A stretch of 34,092 bases of DNA from Planctomycetaceae bacterium (GCA_021732415.1 JAKFVC010000210.1:1-34092); one strand, 5' to 3'. Counted from the stretch's first letter, positions 16,608 to 24,348 are shown. Program-made: numbers and translations. Notes: generated by a model from the sequence alone, not told the origin.

Positions 16608-16663
16608 GGGTGTTTTGATTGACGAAAACACCCGACCGAGACAGCTTGCTCCCGGCCGGGTGA
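16608..16663. terminator. Two adjacent hairpins between convergent genes
   Basis: The first stem is GGGTGTTTT (16608-16616) with AAAACACCC (16625-16633). A second imperfect stem, CACCCGACCGAG with CCCGGCCGGGTG, overlaps its right arm, so the two structures are mutually exclusive. They lie between the LEPR-motif gene and the convergent operon ending at 16681 and could terminate either. Confidence 0.6.
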
Positions 16664-16680
16664 ATTGTCCAGTCTGGTTG

Positions 16681-16896
16681 CTACTCTGCTGCGGCCGCCT
16701 GAATGGTTTCAAGTCGCGTAGCAATGGCCCGCTCGATATGAGACAGGTTTGCGAGCACCTTCCACTGCAATTCGGTCATCGATGGAAATCTCCGCAGCAA
16801 GTGGATGATTTCATCACGATGTCGATGGAGGCGTTCCAGACGATTAGGTGAGGCGAAGCCGCTCGGCGTGTTGACCAGAGCTTTTCGTGAGATCAT
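16681..16896 (-). CDS. Small helical protein, third gene of the YbjQ operon
   Basis: A 71-residue protein, MISRKALVNTPSGF, then Arg/His-rich helices (RLERLHRHRDEIIHLLRRF, SHIERAIATRLETI). Its ATG overlaps the previous gene's TGA (ATGA, 16893-16896), which indicates translational coupling. The longer upstream reading to 17061 lies inside the previous gene and is rejected. No family is recognised. Confidence 0.7.
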   Translation of the reverse strand: MISRKALVNTPSGFASPNRLERLHRHRDEIIHLLRRFPSMTELQWKVLANLSHIERAIATRLETIQAAAAE

Positions 16897-17306
16897 GCCG
16901 CGCCTCGCACTTCTATCGATGTCGCCGCGATCTCCAGAATCACCGGTGCGCCTTGAGTTGCATAGCTCGGGTTGGCGGCCACGGATGCAGACCAACCCGC
17001 CGGATCGACCTTGCGATACCACTTCAGATACTTCGGTCGCGTTGCCTGTCCAATAAGCCATTTCAATTTGTTGACGGAGATTGCTGGCAAGGCAGGCCCA
17101 TCCTCACTGCCGTCTGCCCACACGACAAAGATAGAGAATTGGCGATAGGCCCGGATGATAGGCCCATGTGCATTGTCGCTGTCATGCTGGCGGACGTACT
17201 CGTCGTGCTGCGTGATGGTCCCCGGTGCGATTTTTTTGCCGCGAACGACAGTCGAAGGATCGTGCATATCACTGTGACCTTGGCTGAAGTAGGACAGCAG
17301 TTCCAT
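16893..17306 (-). CDS. Hypothetical protein, second gene of the YbjQ operon
   Basis: A 137-residue protein with mixed alpha/beta composition: VVRGKKIAPGTITQHDEYVR, AYRQFSIFVVWADGSEDGP, LKWLIGQATRPKYLKWYRKV, ending APVILEIAATSIEVRG. The start at 17306 is supported by GAGGTG 7 bases upstream, although it overlaps the YbjQ frame by 38 bases. The alternative ATG at 17267 follows the YbjQ stop by one base. No family is recognised. Coupling on both sides shows it is part of a three-gene unit. Confidence 0.7.
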   Translation of the reverse strand: MELLSYFSQGHSDMHDPSTVVRGKKIAPGTITQHDEYVRQHDSDNAHGPIIRAYRQFSIFVVWADGSEDGPALPAISVNKLKWLIGQATRPKYLKWYRKVDPAGWSASVAANPSYATQGAPVILEIAATSIEVRGAA

Positions 17307-17604
17307 AGGCTATCACCTCAGCGATACCTTCCCCTATAGCAGTGGCATCGTATCTGACGTTGATGATCCCGTTGGCCGCGAGCGATTCAGCGTGCCTGAT
17401 CATCGCTTGAAACGCCTCATCTCGCGACTTTTCACATACGGATTGATAAGCCGTCACACTTCCCCCCAAGAACTTTTCGAAACCTGCGCTAAAATTCTCT
17501 AATGCTGAACATGATCGGACAGAAATTCCCCGCACGACGCCCATGCTGCGCACGGTTTTCACGCCGGGTATCATCCATGATGTGGTGATGAAGGCTGGAT
17601 TCAT
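17269..17604 (-). CDS. YbjQ / UPF0145 family protein
   Basis: A 111-residue protein of the YbjQ (UPF0145, putative heavy-metal-binding) family. The diagnostic stretches are IPGVKTVRSMGVVRGISVRS, the central FLGGSVTAYQ, SRDEAFQAMIRHAESLAANG, and NVRYDATAIG followed by AEVIAYGTAVLL. The length matches the family (~105-110). The start at 17604 gives the usual short N-terminus before IPG; an upstream extension to 17685 is Ser/Thr-rich and unlike the family. The role of YbjQ proteins is unknown. It leads an operon with two unknown genes. About 42 bases upstream lies one copy of an 87-bp repeat shared with the zinc-ribbon gene. Confidence 0.88.
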   Translation of the reverse strand: MNPAFITTSWMIPGVKTVRSMGVVRGISVRSCSALENFSAGFEKFLGGSVTAYQSVCEKSRDEAFQAMIRHAESLAANGIINVRYDATAIGEGIAEVIAYGTAVLLQPRSQ

Positions 17605-17646
17605 CAAATCGCTTTCGTTTTCTTGAAAAAACTTTGTGAGAGTCGA

Positions 17647-17733
17647 AAAAGAACGCGTGAGTGAACAGCCCAAGCCATCCCCCACGCGTCTATTCTGATG
17701 TTGCGCGTCGTGGTGTTCAACTCGACAGCTTCA
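17647..17733. repeat. 87-bp imperfect direct repeat, copy A
   Basis: Similar to 18851-18938 in the same orientation. Shared blocks include AAAAGAACGC, GAACAGCC and TTGCGCGTCGTGGTGT. Both copies lie directly upstream of minus-strand genes (YbjQ at 17604 and zinc-ribbon at 18824). It may be a shared promoter region or a duplicated junction. Confidence 0.75.
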
Positions 17734-17883
17734 CGTGTCACGAAATCTGGGTCATCCGGTCACCATCCCGTGGGCTCTGTATTGCAGAACAAAAAACATC
17801 TAGAACTTTGTGCTCTTCTGTTGACGTGAACATACTGGCTTTGGAATACTGTTCAATCGCCAGTCATCAACCGAGAATAGCAA

Positions 17884-18252
17884 ATGCGAATTTCTACTCT
17901 GATTTTTTCTGTTCTCGCGATTGTCATTATTGTCGGTCCAGTTTTGACCTGCGTCGAAGTGCCCATGTCAGCCAGAGAGGTAAGGGGACCTGACGGCACA
18001 ATAATTCGCACTCCCCTGGACTACAGCGGCCAACCGCATGGCGTCGAGATTCGTTTTCACCCTGACGGAAGCGTGCATGTAAAAACTCAATACTATCACG
18101 GCGAAGCAGTTGAGATTACGCAGTATTGGCCAAGTGGTCGACCGCATTATATTTCACGAAGAGACGGCAGCGATCAGTTTATCAGGCAGGAGTTTCCTGA
18201 TGTGGAATCACCGCAAGGGTTGCCGTCGGCGTCGCATGGCGATTCACCCTGA
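17884..18252 (+). CDS. Small exported YwqK/MORN-like repeat protein
   Basis: A 122-residue protein with an N-terminal hydrophobic signal or anchor (residues 1-22, LIFSVLAIVIIVGPVLTC). Cys23 could be a lipidation site, but VLTC is a weak lipobox. The remainder has repeats of the MORN/YwqK kind: LDYSGQPHGVEIRFHPDGS, TQYYHGEAVEITQYWPSGR. GAGAA precedes the ATG at 17884. The function is unknown. It is divergent from the YbjQ operon. Confidence 0.75.
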   Translation: MRISTLIFSVLAIVIIVGPVLTCVEVPMSAREVRGPDGTIIRTPLDYSGQPHGVEIRFHPDGSVHVKTQYYHGEAVEITQYWPSGRPHYISRRDGSDQFIRQEFPDVESPQGLPSASHGDSP

Positions 18253-18362
18253 ACGCTCGCCGGTCTTCAGGTGGCCATCGCCATGCCGCTGAGCGCCACC
18301 GATATCGCATCCCCAGACAATGGAATGTCGCCCAAGGCACCCAGAACGCAACCGGAGCAACC

Positions 18363-18824
18363 CTAGACGGTTGGCTTGGTGAGATTCTTCGCGATCTGTT
18401 CGAGCAATCTGCGGTTCGCCCGGGTGTCATCGGCCATTGTGTAAATTGGCCAGACAAGAATGACTTGAAATCCCGCTGCCATCGCCATGTAGCAAAGGAG
18501 ATGGCCGAATTGAGGCGCGCGTGATGCATTCACCAAAAGAATACCCAACATCAGCCCCATCACGGGGATTGCAATCGACAGCAATCGAGCAGCAACACTG
18601 ACCGACCCCGGATCGGCACTTGATGCCACCGCATCCTTAATCATCTGCTCATCGAAATTCTGAGTTTCCGTTTCAGAAGCCGGCAAACGAATTCCGCTCT
18701 TCGAGGAATTGGAGTCAACGACCTCGGACATGACTCCACATTTGGCGCACGGCTTCACGTGACCAAGGACCGACTCGTCGACTTGCATTACGGTCCTACA
18801 TTTTGGACAAGTCCACTTCGGCAT
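18363..18824 (-). CDS. Zinc-ribbon membrane protein, two TM helices
   Basis: A 153-residue protein. An N-terminal zinc ribbon has Cys6, Cys9, Cys26 and Cys29 (CPKC, CAKC). A polar linker follows, then two membrane segments (~80-100, LLSIAIPVMGLMLGILLV; ~109-130, YMAMAAGFQVILVWPIY) and a charged helical tail (ANRRLLEQIAKNL). Metal binding is inferred from the cysteine spacing. It is monocistronic, with copy B of the 87-bp repeat just upstream. No specific family is recognised. Confidence 0.8.
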   Translation of the reverse strand: MPKWTCPKCRTVMQVDESVLGHVKPCAKCGVMSEVVDSNSSKSGIRLPASETETQNFDEQMIKDAVASSADPGSVSVAARLLSIAIPVMGLMLGILLVNASRAPQFGHLLCYMAMAAGFQVILVWPIYTMADDTRANRRLLEQIAKNLTKPTV

Positions 18825-18850
18825 GATTGGCCCTCACTGCTCAGAAGTGC

Positions 18851-18938
18851 AAAAGAACGCCCGAGAGAACAGCCAATCCCATCCTCTCACGCGTCCCATC
18901 ATGACGTTGCGCGTCGTGGTGTCCAGCAAGACAGATCA
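18851..18938. repeat. 87-bp imperfect direct repeat, copy B
   Basis: Partner of 17647-17733 and in the same orientation. It starts 27 bases upstream of the zinc-ribbon gene's start codon. The best-conserved core is TTGCGCGTCGTGGTGT. Confidence 0.75.
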
Positions 18939-19027
18939 CTTTCCGAATCGGATGGCGAACCCATCACCGTCCGCTGCGTTGTCGTATGAAAATGCCATCG
19001 CCATCGAATCGGTCCTTTGCGAGAGTG

Positions 19028-19073
19028 AGAAAAATCCCAGCCAGCCAGCGGCGTTAAGGCTGAACTGGCTGGG
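19028..19073 (-). terminator. Rho-independent terminator of the packaging operon
   Basis: Read on the minus strand, CCCAGCCAG pairs with CTGGCTGGG (arms 19065-19073 and 19036-19044) and is followed by ATTTTTCTC. It lies about 80 bases after the stop of the coiled-coil gene at 19151. A second hairpin just before it (GTCACCGCGGG, 19076-19086, with 19096-19106; perfect 11 bp) may reinforce it. Confidence 0.85.
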
Positions 19074-19150
19074 GTGTCACCGCGGGGCCGTTGTTCCCGC
19101 GGTGACGGAACCAGCAGCGACCCCGGAGAGAGTCGCCGCTGGGGTGATCG

Positions 19151-19726
19151 TTAGGGTTGGGCCTGCAGGATTTCTGCAACAGCCAGGTCGATGTTTTCGC
19201 AGGTCACGAACTGCAAAGCGGTCAAGGAATCTCGCGCCGATTGGCACCACGCAATCAATTGAGCCGTGCGGCGTGACTCGTCTTTCGCGCTACTCGCCAG
19301 CCACCCATTTAGACCCTGTGGCGTGTCAGGAACTTCGCCGATAACGTGGCGATTTTCTTCGTAAATCTGCTCAATTTGCTCGAGTCCTGCGGCAATCGCG
19401 GGATGTCGCAAATTCCCAGCCAGTTGAGCCTGGATACGATTGATTTGCGCTTCGAGAGGATAGGCGACACGAAGTCGCTCGCCGCGAGCGCTACGAAGTG
19501 CAGTATCTGCGGTCTCGACCATTTGCCTTGCCAAGGATGTGACTCGCCGTAGTTCGATCTCCGCTGCGGAAACGGAGTCGTCGTGGGCTGGGATCACACT
19601 TGCCAATTGAGCCGTTGCCGCCACCAGTTCGGCTTGTGCTGCAGTGCGGTCTGCATCGAGTTCCGCCACCTCTTCGCGGTCGTATCTTGCTTGTAGACGG
19701 GGGTGGAGGACGGTTGTGTTAGACAT
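19151..19726 (-). CDS. Coiled-coil protein after the prohead protease, candidate scaffold
   Basis: A 191-residue protein that is almost wholly alpha-helical and rich in Ala, Glu and Arg: REEVAELDADRTAAQAELVA, ELRRVTSLARQMVETADTAL, EAQINRIQAQLAGNL. Its ATG overlaps the protease stop by 8 bases, with GGAG 9 bases upstream, so translation is coupled. In HK97-like phages the gene after the protease is the major capsid protein, whose first part is a helical scaffold (delta) domain. Here only a helical segment is present and no capsid fold is seen. A scaffold-like or capsid-modifying role is inference. Confidence 0.75.
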   Translation of the reverse strand: MSNTTVLHPRLQARYDREEVAELDADRTAAQAELVAATAQLASVIPAHDDSVSAAEIELRRVTSLARQMVETADTALRSARGERLRVAYPLEAQINRIQAQLAGNLRHPAIAAGLEQIEQIYEENRHVIGEVPDTPQGLNGWLASSAKDESRRTAQLIAWCQSARDSLTALQFVTCENIDLAVAEILQAQP

Positions 19727-20561
19727 GATTTCGACTCCTAACTGGGAAACGGGAAAACATTGGATTGAAGAGAGCGGAAGGCGACACGCCAGCCGTCTGC
19801 AGTATTTGAACCTGGGCTGAGACGCGGTCGGTGTCCATCGCCTGTATCCACGCACTAGCCGCGGCCAGTGACCGCGAGGAGGCGAGCAACTTCGCATTTG
19901 ATTGGATCTGCGACTGAACCGGCTTCGACAGTGCGCGAGGCTGAACCCTGATACCAACGTCGCGATAGAGTTGATCGTCGTCGGCTGGAGTCACGATCGC
20001 TGGTTTAGCCGCTACGGTTGGCTCGGGGTCGATGTCGAGTTCTTTGCAGAGCCACAGCAGGCGAGACTTATCCGCCGAGTTGGCCGGCAGGGTCTTGACG
20101 GTCCTCGGGGTCTCGCCAACGGCACAAATGAAGGCCGCGGGACAGCCAGGAACGTCGACCACAGACAGCTCACGCATGAAGATCTCGTGAATTAGGCTGT
20201 ATTGATCGTCGCCGGAACCAATCTGATGGTGCCCGTTGATGTCAATTCCGAGACTCAGGGCAGGCAGATAGCGGTGTTTTATGGCGACACATACAGCCCG
20301 ATCGAGTGCTGTAGCTTGGGCAATGCTGAATCGGCACCACAAACCAGCGTGATCGACACCCCAACGTATGCTGCTCCCCTTTGCTTTGGTCAGTTGCAGG
20401 TCGCCTAGATGGCAAACCCACAATGGCACGTGCCCAGACTCCGTAGCGGTCGCGAATCGATCAAACGCGCCGGGCGTGAATTGGCACCGGCGACCAGCCG
20501 ACGTCACGAAATGGTCCCAGCTCATCGCCAAACCTTCAAATTCTATTACTCCGTCAGACAT
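19719..20561 (-). CDS. HK97-type prohead protease homologue
   Basis: A 280-residue protein whose first ~145 residues match the U35/S78 prohead protease pattern: PLWVCHLGDLQ (His51), GLWCRFSIAQATALDRAV, LPALSLGIDI (Ser103), and IFMRELSVVDVPGCPAA (Glu131). His and Ser are the expected catalytic pair. Family members mature phage capsids by cutting scaffold and capsid precursors. The ~130-residue C-terminal extension is helical and unfamiliar. AGGGGGA lies upstream of the ATG at 20561. It is followed by an overlapping coiled-coil gene, but no capsid, portal or large terminase gene is found in the element. Confidence 0.82.
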   Translation of the reverse strand: MSDGVIEFEGLAMSWDHFVTSAGRRCQFTPGAFDRFATATESGHVPLWVCHLGDLQLTKAKGSSIRWGVDHAGLWCRFSIAQATALDRAVCVAIKHRYLPALSLGIDINGHHQIGSGDDQYSLIHEIFMRELSVVDVPGCPAAFICAVGETPRTVKTLPANSADKSRLLWLCKELDIDPEPTVAAKPAIVTPADDDQLYRDVGIRVQPRALSKPVQSQIQSNAKLLASSRSLAAASAWIQAMDTDRVSAQVQILQTAGVSPSALFNPMFSRFPVRSRNHV

Positions 20562-20644
20562 TGCTATTCCCCCTTCGGATAGTGAACATTTCTTTTGCCC
20601 CCCTAGTCAATTTCGCCAAGAAACCTGCCGCTGGAAGCAAGCGG

Positions 20645-21196
20645 TTAGGCACGGGTGCCGGAGACTCTCGACCCACCCCCGTCTTGGTCCTCACTGCGTT
20701 TCAATCGCGGTCCCCGGCACATCCGCCGGCTGATCCGCAGTCCCATGCTGACGGTCTCGTCTTCTGGTTCCTCGAGCGGAATCCGGCTCAGCTCGTCGGC
20801 AGTCAGCAGACCATGCTCTTGGAGATACTCGGTCTCGTCTTGCTGAATTGGCGTCAGCGTGCCGAGCCAGATCCGCGAGTGCAAAAACTTGAACCGCGAA
20901 CCACTGCGAAGTCGCTCGATAAATTCCGGTTCGGCACCGCTGCCAGGATTGATCGGTCGCTCTTGCCCGTGCGTCAGCAGCCACCAAGCGAATGGTCTCT
21001 CGCCGGGGCGCTCTGCAATGAACTCTGTCGTTAGTTCGTCGCCGACAGCGCCCCATGCCTCTTGCATCGCTTCGCAGGTCTCGTACGAATCGAAGAAAAA
21101 ACTTCCGCTTTCCAAGTCGCTGCGCAGGCTGGCGTCAAGTTCTGCCAGGGCTTGCGCTGGTGGCGATCGGCGTGCTCGTCGTGGCATCGATGACAT
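20645..21196 (-). CDS. Phage-island hypothetical protein
   Basis: A 183-residue acidic protein: EDITEFIAERPGERPFAWWLL-like centre (FIAERPGERPFAWW), then SRIWLGTLTPIQQDETEYLQ, HGLLTADELSRIPLEE. Proteins with an RPxAWW motif followed by E..YL...GLLT..E are, from memory, common beside small terminase genes in integrated phage elements; their role is not established. Its ATG overlaps the TerS stop (TAATG at 21194-21198), showing translational coupling. The last ~30 residues are basic and may be variable. Confidence 0.72.
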   Translation of the reverse strand: MSSMPRRARRSPPAQALAELDASLRSDLESGSFFFDSYETCEAMQEAWGAVGDELTTEFIAERPGERPFAWWLLTHGQERPINPGSGAEPEFIERLRSGSRFKFLHSRIWLGTLTPIQQDETEYLQEHGLLTADELSRIPLEEPEDETVSMGLRISRRMCRGPRLKRSEDQDGGGSRVSGTRA

Positions 21197-21543
21197 TACA
21201 GTCGCCCTCCCACTCGCGGGGGCCGAACGTCGTCAGGAGTGCCGGCGATGTCTAATCCCAACTCACGCAGGAGTCGAGCAAAGGCAATGCGACTGTCTCG
21301 CTCAATACCGATCTCTGGACGCGGCTTCGGGCAGTCGTATCGGTCGGTGTAGACCATGCCGAACTTCTCTATTGCAGACCGTGCCGTCTGGCCGCGGTCC
21401 CAAGCCTCACACGCGAGGGTCAGAATCCGGATGTGGTGAGCTTCCAGGACATACTCTTCAATCACCGAAACGAACCATTTTTGAGTCGCTGTTTTGAGGT
21501 GATTTGGTGCCGAAATCGGCTGTTTTAGTGGCGTTTTTGCCAT
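21196..21543 (-). CDS. Phage terminase small subunit, P27 family
   Basis: A 115-residue protein of the P27-type TerS family. Such proteins recognise the packaging site and recruit the large terminase. The family signatures are PNHLKTATQKWFVSVIEEY, then LEAHHIRILTLACEAWDR, and ERDSRIAFARLLRELGLDI near the C-terminus. The length is typical. It begins the packaging segment of the element and is coupled to the next gene. No large terminase is present, so if active it would have to work with a partner supplied by another phage. Confidence 0.9.
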   Translation of the reverse strand: MAKTPLKQPISAPNHLKTATQKWFVSVIEEYVLEAHHIRILTLACEAWDRGQTARSAIEKFGMVYTDRYDCPKPRPEIGIERDSRIAFARLLRELGLDIAGTPDDVRPPRVGGRL

Positions 21544-21684
21544 TTTTTAGGCCTCGTTTTTGTTGAAAACCTTGGTGATTTGTGAGTAAACCGGGATTTT
21601 GTTGAACCGGGGTGGCTCGCGACTGGAAACAACGGGAACGCGGTTTGCGCCGTACACCTACAGAGATGTACAGGACCCCCCGTC
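21544..21684. other. Leader region before the terminase gene
   Basis: 141 bases upstream of TerS. The 10-base word TTTTGTTGAA occurs twice (21558-21567 and 21597-21606). A partial inverted repeat, GTACACC...GATGTAC, lies around 21651-21675. A promoter, operator or packaging-recognition site is possible, but nothing more definite can be read. Confidence 0.35.
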
Positions 21685-21963
21685 TTAACTTGTCTCATCC
21701 GTCTGCAGTGCCAGTCGTCGCTGCACGCTCTTGCTCGGCATCAACACGGCCGACGTTGTGGTCCCGATGCTGGTCGTCTGGGTCGGTGTCTCTGTCGTCT
21801 GCACTGGCTGCTCCCCGAATCCAAACAAGTGCGGCTTCGCGAGAATCAACGCGGCTTCGAATTGGTGCCGTTCGAGCGGTGCCGGCTTGCCCTTGGGCTT
21901 TGGCTCGATCTCGCTGCTGTTGTGTCCGAAGCATTTCAACCAATCAGGGTCATCAATAGTCAT
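21685..21963 (-). CDS. Small Pro/Thr-rich hypothetical protein
   Basis: A 92-residue protein starting MTIDDPDWLKCFGHN, with a short helical middle (RHQFEAALILAKPHLFGFG) and a Thr-rich disordered tail (QTTETPTQTTSIGTTTS). It lies between the replication gene and TerS on the same strand. TATAAG (about 15 bases upstream of the ATG) may be a -10 element. No family is recognised. Confidence 0.55.
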   Translation of the reverse strand: MTIDDPDWLKCFGHNSSEIEPKPKGKPAPLERHQFEAALILAKPHLFGFGEQPVQTTETPTQTTSIGTTTSAVLMPSKSVQRRLALQTDETS

Positions 21964-22095
21964 GATCTAAGACTCTTATAAAGAACTACTTATCTACTTC
22001 TTTGTATTACTTACTTGTATGTAGGTATCTCACTGATAGATTCCTGCTGTTTCCCGTCCCAAATCACTGAAAGAGAGGGTCATACAAAGAACAAT
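21964..22095. promoter_or_regulatory. AT-rich spacer with clustered TACTT repeats
   Basis: This 132-bp gap is clearly more AT-rich than its neighbours. TACTT occurs at 21987, 21995, 22008 and 22012. It follows the PrimPol/helicase gene and precedes the packaging genes. Either a replication origin or a late promoter would fit this place. Neither is proven. Confidence 0.4.
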
Positions 22096-24348
22096 TTACA
22101 AAGAAGGGTCTCCGCTCATGTCGGTAACAATCTGATACTCGAATCGTGTACGACCTGCCGTCTTGATCTCGTTCAGTTTGATAACTCCCTCACTCAGCAA
22201 GTCGTCGAGATGCTCCCTCATTTCCTTGCCCTTCAGCTTGCGGATCCTGGACAGCAACTCGGACATACTTGCCTTGCCGCCCAGTGTTCGGATCACACGA
22301 ATGATGGATAACTTCTCGCCGCCGACCTTGCCGTCGGATATCCAATCGCCAGCGAGGAAGAGCATGCGTAGTGTTAGGTGCTCCACCAGCATCAAGCCCC
22401 ACTGCGCAGCCTCAGTGCCGATCTCTTCTGATTCTCGATCCATCGAGCATTGATAGATCAGGGCCAGCTTGCGGGCTTTCTCAGTCGCTCTTGACCAGAT
22501 CCCAGAACTTGGATCCTTGTCCGTGATCTTTGACCGGAACAAGACGTCCTGTTCGTAGAACAAGTCGCTGACACCTGGGCCGTCGAACAACGTCCTAGGA
22601 TTGGGACTCAGGCTTGCGAGATTGCCGCCGCAAGAGTTCAGGTCTCGCCAGTATTCCAACTCTTCAATCAGCGACCGTGGAGGGTCTTCCCTCTTTGCGG
22701 TTCGGCTGGGGATTGGATTCGAGTTTCTCGCCTCAATAAGCAGCAGCCGGGACAGCAGACCGTCGCTGAGATTTTCCTCGGTCATTGAGCCCAGCACGGA
22801 TTGCAACACACTGGTGCCATAGATGCACAAATTAGGCTGAATGATCTTTGGGGTCTCTTTGCCGCCGTGCGCCTTGCCGTAGTAAATCTGATTCGCCTGA
22901 TTAAACAGCTTCAGGCATAACGTGATGATCTCGTACCGCCACCACGCCGATCGTGGGTCTTTGGCAGTCATTAGGAATTGTCCGATCTCATCCAGTTGCA
23001 GCAGCAAGGCGGGACAGCTTTGTAGAGCGGTCAACAATGCTGCCGACGACGCCAATTCTTCGCACGGGGTCAGCGATTCCAGACCAATGCCGTAGAGCAG
23101 ATTCTTACTGATCTTGCGGCCGTGTTCCTTCCCGCCTCCGGATCCAGCCACGCCGACGACATACACGTTGGTGCGAAGCCCCATCTGATCTTCGACTTTG
23201 CGCCCCATAATGGCACCAGCGAAGGGGATGGCCGCGGCGAGGGCTAATTCTGGTTGCGGCAAATACGCCGTGCGGAGGTTGTAGGCGATTATCTCGCCGA
23301 TCAATCCGGGGACTTTCAGCAGGCCCGCGGGGATATGTCCAGGATCTGCTTTTGTAGTCTCGGTGCCGCGATGTGCAATGATCGGCGATGTCGTTTCTGC
23401 AGTTCTCACCGGCTCGTGATAGTCAGGCACCTGGACGTGGTCTAAGTTCTCGGGCGATACGTTTCGCAAGTAGCCGCGGTCGCTGGTCCTCTTGTCCGCT
23501 CCATCAATCTTGTGTTCCAGTTGATTTGGAGTCCAAGGCGGTTGGCAGGTCTGATTCCACTCCTCGAGAAGTTCATAGGCATCATCAATAGAGAGCCCGA
23601 ACCCCAAAACGAGGACACACGCGACATGGAACGTAACATTGCTCCCATTCTGGCCGCTGACTGCTCCGGGGATCGTGGCGATATAGCTGCGCGCCCGTTT
23701 CTTGATCGACTCATCGGATTTGAAGTCGTCGGCACGAGGGACTCGCTTTTGAACTGTTGGTTCCGGCCAGTATTCTGCCCGGAGTTGTAGCAGGGCTGAT
23801 TGTCGATCAAGAATTGCCGACTGGCCGTCCAGGTTTGTGCCGGTGACGGTAAAGAATCGCAGGCTGTCATACACTTCGACCGCTGGCGTCTTTGCTGACA
23901 CGCGTTCTACGTTAGGCAAGTCTCGCTTGTGGCCAGAGTCGTAAGTCCACGTGCCGCGAACCCAAATCTTCACGCCAGCCTTCGACGGTGAGATTTCGAC
24001 ATAGCTGGAGAGTAGATCAATCCAAGGCTGTGCCCACTCGGAAATAACACCGGTTTCGGGATTCCGACAACCATCAAGATCGATCCCACAGTATGGATCG
24101 TTTGCGGAGAACATGAACCCGATACCATCGAATCCGCCCCGGCCAAAGGCTTGAGCGACGTTGTCGAAAGTGGTCCAAGTACTTGGAGTATTGGGTTTGG
24201 CTTTAACGCCATTCACCTGGTAGGGGACCTTGCCTTTCTCCGGGTCGTATCTCCACGCGCACCACTGAGTGAGAACTTTCAGTTCCGCGGGAATGTTGTC
24301 GAAGTTGATTCTCGCCGGCGTGCGCGGCCTGGTGACGGTGGCAGTCAT
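22096..24348 (-). CDS. Primase-polymerase / DUF3987 helicase-like replication protein
   Basis: A 750-residue protein. Residues ~20-190 look like an archaeo-eukaryotic primase-polymerase domain: YCGIDLDGC (Asp90, Asp92) and EISPSKAGVKIWVRG (~118-132). Residues ~255-285 (DDAYELLEEWNQTCQPPW) resemble a primase C-terminal domain. The second half is DUF3987, with a Walker A-like GVAGSGGGKEHGRK (~396-409) and Walker B-like LLLQLDEIGQF (~446). The C-terminus looks winged-helix. Such proteins prime and unwind for plasmid, satellite or prophage replication. Its ATG overlaps the ParB-fold stop (ATGA at 24345-24348), so the two are translationally coupled. Confidence 0.9.
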   Translation of the reverse strand: MTATVTRPRTPARINFDNIPAELKVLTQWCAWRYDPEKGKVPYQVNGVKAKPNTPSTWTTFDNVAQAFGRGGFDGIGFMFSANDPYCGIDLDGCRNPETGVISEWAQPWIDLLSSYVEISPSKAGVKIWVRGTWTYDSGHKRDLPNVERVSAKTPAVEVYDSLRFFTVTGTNLDGQSAILDRQSALLQLRAEYWPEPTVQKRVPRADDFKSDESIKKRARSYIATIPGAVSGQNGSNVTFHVACVLVLGFGLSIDDAYELLEEWNQTCQPPWTPNQLEHKIDGADKRTSDRGYLRNVSPENLDHVQVPDYHEPVRTAETTSPIIAHRGTETTKADPGHIPAGLLKVPGLIGEIIAYNLRTAYLPQPELALAAAIPFAGAIMGRKVEDQMGLRTNVYVVGVAGSGGGKEHGRKISKNLLYGIGLESLTPCEELASSAALLTALQSCPALLLQLDEIGQFLMTAKDPRSAWWRYEIITLCLKLFNQANQIYYGKAHGGKETPKIIQPNLCIYGTSVLQSVLGSMTEENLSDGLLSRLLLIEARNSNPIPSRTAKREDPPRSLIEELEYWRDLNSCGGNLASLSPNPRTLFDGPGVSDLFYEQDVLFRSKITDKDPSSGIWSRATEKARKLALIYQCSMDRESEEIGTEAAQWGLMLVEHLTLRMLFLAGDWISDGKVGGEKLSIIRVIRTLGGKASMSELLSRIRKLKGKEMREHLDDLLSEGVIKLNEIKTAGRTRFEYQIVTDMSGDPSL

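Noticed and set aside
17269-17306. Frameshift or misread start at the YbjQ overlap
   Set aside because: Both frames are intact and the downstream gene has its own strong GAGGTG site, so a true overlap is simpler.
17647-18938. Integron-like attC sites at the 87-bp repeats
   Set aside because: No paired GTTRRRY/RYYYAAC core sites in the right layout were found, and the element's integrase is not an integron type.
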